Shown here in pieces: positions 61,735 to 64,000 of a stretch of DNA of 64,000 bases. The translations under genes were made by a program, and so were the position numbers. Within the stretch, counting starts at the first letter, position 1. Each line of letters starts with the position of its first letter. The stretch spans positions 13,728,263 to 13,792,262 of the forward strand of contig NC_041723.1 in NCBI RefSeq assembly GCF_900700375.1, in the 5' to 3' direction. The stretch is from Denticeps clupeoides (Eukaryota > Chordata > Actinopteri > Clupeiformes > Denticipitidae). A model generated the notes under the pieces. The model searched no databases. It was not told the origin of the DNA and saw nothing but the letters and a program-made list of their open reading frames with translations.

Positions 61735-63912
61735 TTTTTTTTTTTGCAAGTTTATTAAGAAACAGTTCAAACATCTTATGGTTTCTCCCCCAACAAACTG
61801 AAACGAAACAAGCTAAACATGAAAACATATAAAAGCAATCTTGGTTCTCAAAGGAACTTCTATAAGATTAACACAGAAATGCATATTCTTCATAGCGTAT
61901 CCTGAAAATGAAATAAAAGTTGTACATGGCTGCACCAATAACTTAAAACAAATAAGAAAATAAACCATTTATAATAATAATAATAAAAAAAAAAAGAAGA
62001 AGGATGAAAACCGTGAGCAATCCAGTCCCTGGTGTGTCGCTTGCCTTAATGCCAGCATTAAGTGAAGGGATGATTAACAATCTCACATGCACCAGTAAAG
62101 GCTGTGGACATAGAGGACACACCTGAATGAGAGAGCACTGAGCGGGGAGTTGTGTAGTCCTCGCGCCGTGTCCCTCTTCCCCTACACTCAGCCAGCTGCT
62201 GAGCAAAGGCAGCAGACATGTCTGACATATTCGACCCAGAGCACACAGGACGAGAATGTTCACTTTGAAGAAACGAGAAGATATCAGGAGAAATAACTGG
62301 GCTTTTATCACACTGCCGGCTGCACCGTACCGAACACAGCAGTGAGTTCGCCCTTTCATTCCCGATTATCGCTGATCTTTAAAATGAAGAAAACACAGAA
62401 CATATGGGCTAATGGCCATACATAAACCCGACAGCTGGTACATACGTTGATAAGATCTGACCTGAAAATAATTTACAAAGCACTTCCATTACAGTTTAAA
62501 CCAAATCATACCAATGTAAACTTGAGCAACACACTCCTGATTCCCTCAATGTAAATTCCTAACCCCTCAATGCACATCTTTTCCAACAACATGCTTCATC
62601 CCAATTAACCTGATCCCCTGCGCCAAACACTTAAAACACACCATGTACAGCAGGGCTATTGTACTAGCCCCAGGAAATAAATTACTGCTGACATACATAA
62701 ATTAACAAGGATAAAATGTGACATGTTGTTTTTAAAAGAGCAATGATGGAAACAACAGGTTGAAAACATTTCTGGGTTATTATCAACTTGGACTGGGCTG
62801 AACTGAACTCGCTTGCAGCAGTGGATGTTGAAGCTCACAATGCAAGCCGAATTAAATCAGCACCAAGTGGGAAACGGTTACATTGGTGGAGGATGGTCAG
62901 ATGGTGTTAAGAATTCTTTGTATTATTATATAATATATATAACTGTGTGCACTGTATTATACAAGAGGTACTTTGTTGTGAAAAAGTTAACCGTTTCAAC
63001 TGCTTCAAGGATCAGGAGCCCTGCAGACTAGACGTACACGCTGGGCCAAGTGAGTTTTAAAAGACTTAAAATGACAATGTGAACTATGTTAAAAGGGCCG
63101 ATGATGAGGCATAAAATTCTCTGGTACCATTAAACAAAGAAAATTGGACAAAGAAAGAGTCTTAACTGACAGACATAAAGAGATTAATACATCTATAAAA
63201 AGTCAGAAGAATGAAGGAACAGCCCCTCTGACTCCCTGTCTGTTGCTCAGAGCAACATTAACCTCAATATGGGCATCCTGCTGCTAGTTCAGAGTGTTTC
63301 CCTATATACTGATAAACACAGAGCTCATCAGAGGATGAGTGAGATGAAAAGCCTTCCTCCTTTACAAAACCAGTATCAGCATTTTTTCCTAACATCATCC
63401 GTTCTACTCAGCTACTAAGCCAGTTTCTCATATAAAGCCTAAAGACACACACTTGCATATTGACAGAAAAAAAAATACAAAAAGTAAACATACTGACTTT
63501 CACACAAATAATGAAAAATTAAAATAAAATAATACAAAAACATACATTTCATTAAAATAGTGCTAAAATAAGGCATAGCTTGCATAGGGAAACATTAGAA
63601 ATGTAGGCAGGAGCTCCATGCATACAGAAGGCAATGTGGGGATGAAATTTAATGTATCACATAGTGCAAAAACCCCAAAAGGAACAAAGGGGAGGGGTCA
63701 GTGAAATAACCTCCCATATCAATTCCAACCCAACCCTGAACATACCCCAAGAAGAGAGGGAACTTTGTGGCCACCTCTCAACACCCACCCCAGAACCCTC
63801 CCTATATATGTAGACTTTGGTCTCTCCTGTGAACCGAGTGATGTCAGAGTGTGAGACTGGCATGGTACGAGGGCAGTGTGACCCTGCCCCCACCCCCCTG
63901 CATCCATCGCAG
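61735..63912 (-). other. cbfb 3' UTR (about 2.2 kb)
   Basis: Sequence downstream of the cbfb stop on the minus strand. It is AT-rich and lacks exon-like frames. AATAAA on the minus strand at 61751-61756, followed by a T-rich (plus strand) run, is the likely end of the transcript. Confidence 0.55.
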
Positions 63913-63981
63913 TTAGCGCATCTTGTGATCATCAGCGTTGCCCATGTTGGAGCCAGGGCTGGGATCCTGCTGTCGCCTGGA
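63913..63981 (-). CDS. cbfb: CBFB, last coding exon (gene continues beyond the right edge)
   Basis: The minus strand reads ...GCGTAG|TCC AGG CGA CAG CAG and translates SRRQQDPSPGSNMGNADDHK-MR-stop. The human CBF-beta isoform ending RRQQDPSPGSNLGGGDDLKL-R is matched, including the phase-0 exon start. CBF-beta is the non-DNA-binding partner that stabilises RUNX factors on DNA. Only 22 residues are visible; the rest of the gene is to the right of the window. Human CBFB is the neighbour of C16orf70, which supports the call. Confidence 0.93.
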   Translation of the reverse strand, partial: SRRQQDPSPGSNMGNADDHKMR

Positions 63982-64000
63982 CTACGCCAGCATGGAGAAG

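Overview
This is a vertebrate, almost certainly teleost, nuclear genome segment. Compact intron-exon genes, CA microsatellites, CpG-rich promoters, many short tRNA-derived SINEs and hAT/LINE scraps are all visible. The protein-coding genes match fish/mammal orthologues; the exact species cannot be fixed from sequence reading alone.

Layout, left to right: herpud1 (minus, 1891-6236), slc12a3-type Na-Cl cotransporter (minus, 7932-14198, 26 exons), a mir-138 hairpin (minus, about 15515-15606), nup93 (minus, 16417-31938, 21 coding exons), two nearly identical metallothionein genes (minus, 34861-35215 and 41202-41556), bbs2 (plus, 43514-48513, 17 exons), b3gnt9 (plus, 50518-51882, single coding exon), phaf1/C16orf70 (minus, 55266-60301, 16 exons) and the last exon of cbfb (minus, 63913-63981) cut by the right edge. 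I rebuilt every exon chain by hand; all splice phases close, giving proteins of 408, 1025, 822, 60, 60, 715, 454 and 425 residues.

The gene order joins two blocks that lie on human chromosome 16: HERPUD1-SLC12A3-MIR138-2-NUP93-MT-BBS2 (16q13) and B3GNT9-C16orf70-CBFB (16q22.1). The genes are mostly independent housekeeping or tissue genes: ER stress and degradation (herpud1), salt transport (slc12a3), nuclear pore (nup93), metal buffering (mt), cilia (bbs2), glycosylation (b3gnt9), autophagy (phaf1) and a RUNX partner (cbfb). Regulatory sequence fits those roles: an ERSE-like element at herpud1, metal response elements at both mt genes and an RFX X-box at bbs2.

The most informative observations are the mir-138 hairpin, the metallothionein duplicates whose near-identity ends abruptly inside older diverged homology (gene conversion signature), two GC-AG introns, a bbs2 donor site abutting a long CA repeat, and a cotransporter N-terminus lacking the usual kinase-docking motif and one of the usual phospho-threonines. 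I did not find a previously undescribed multi-gene system.
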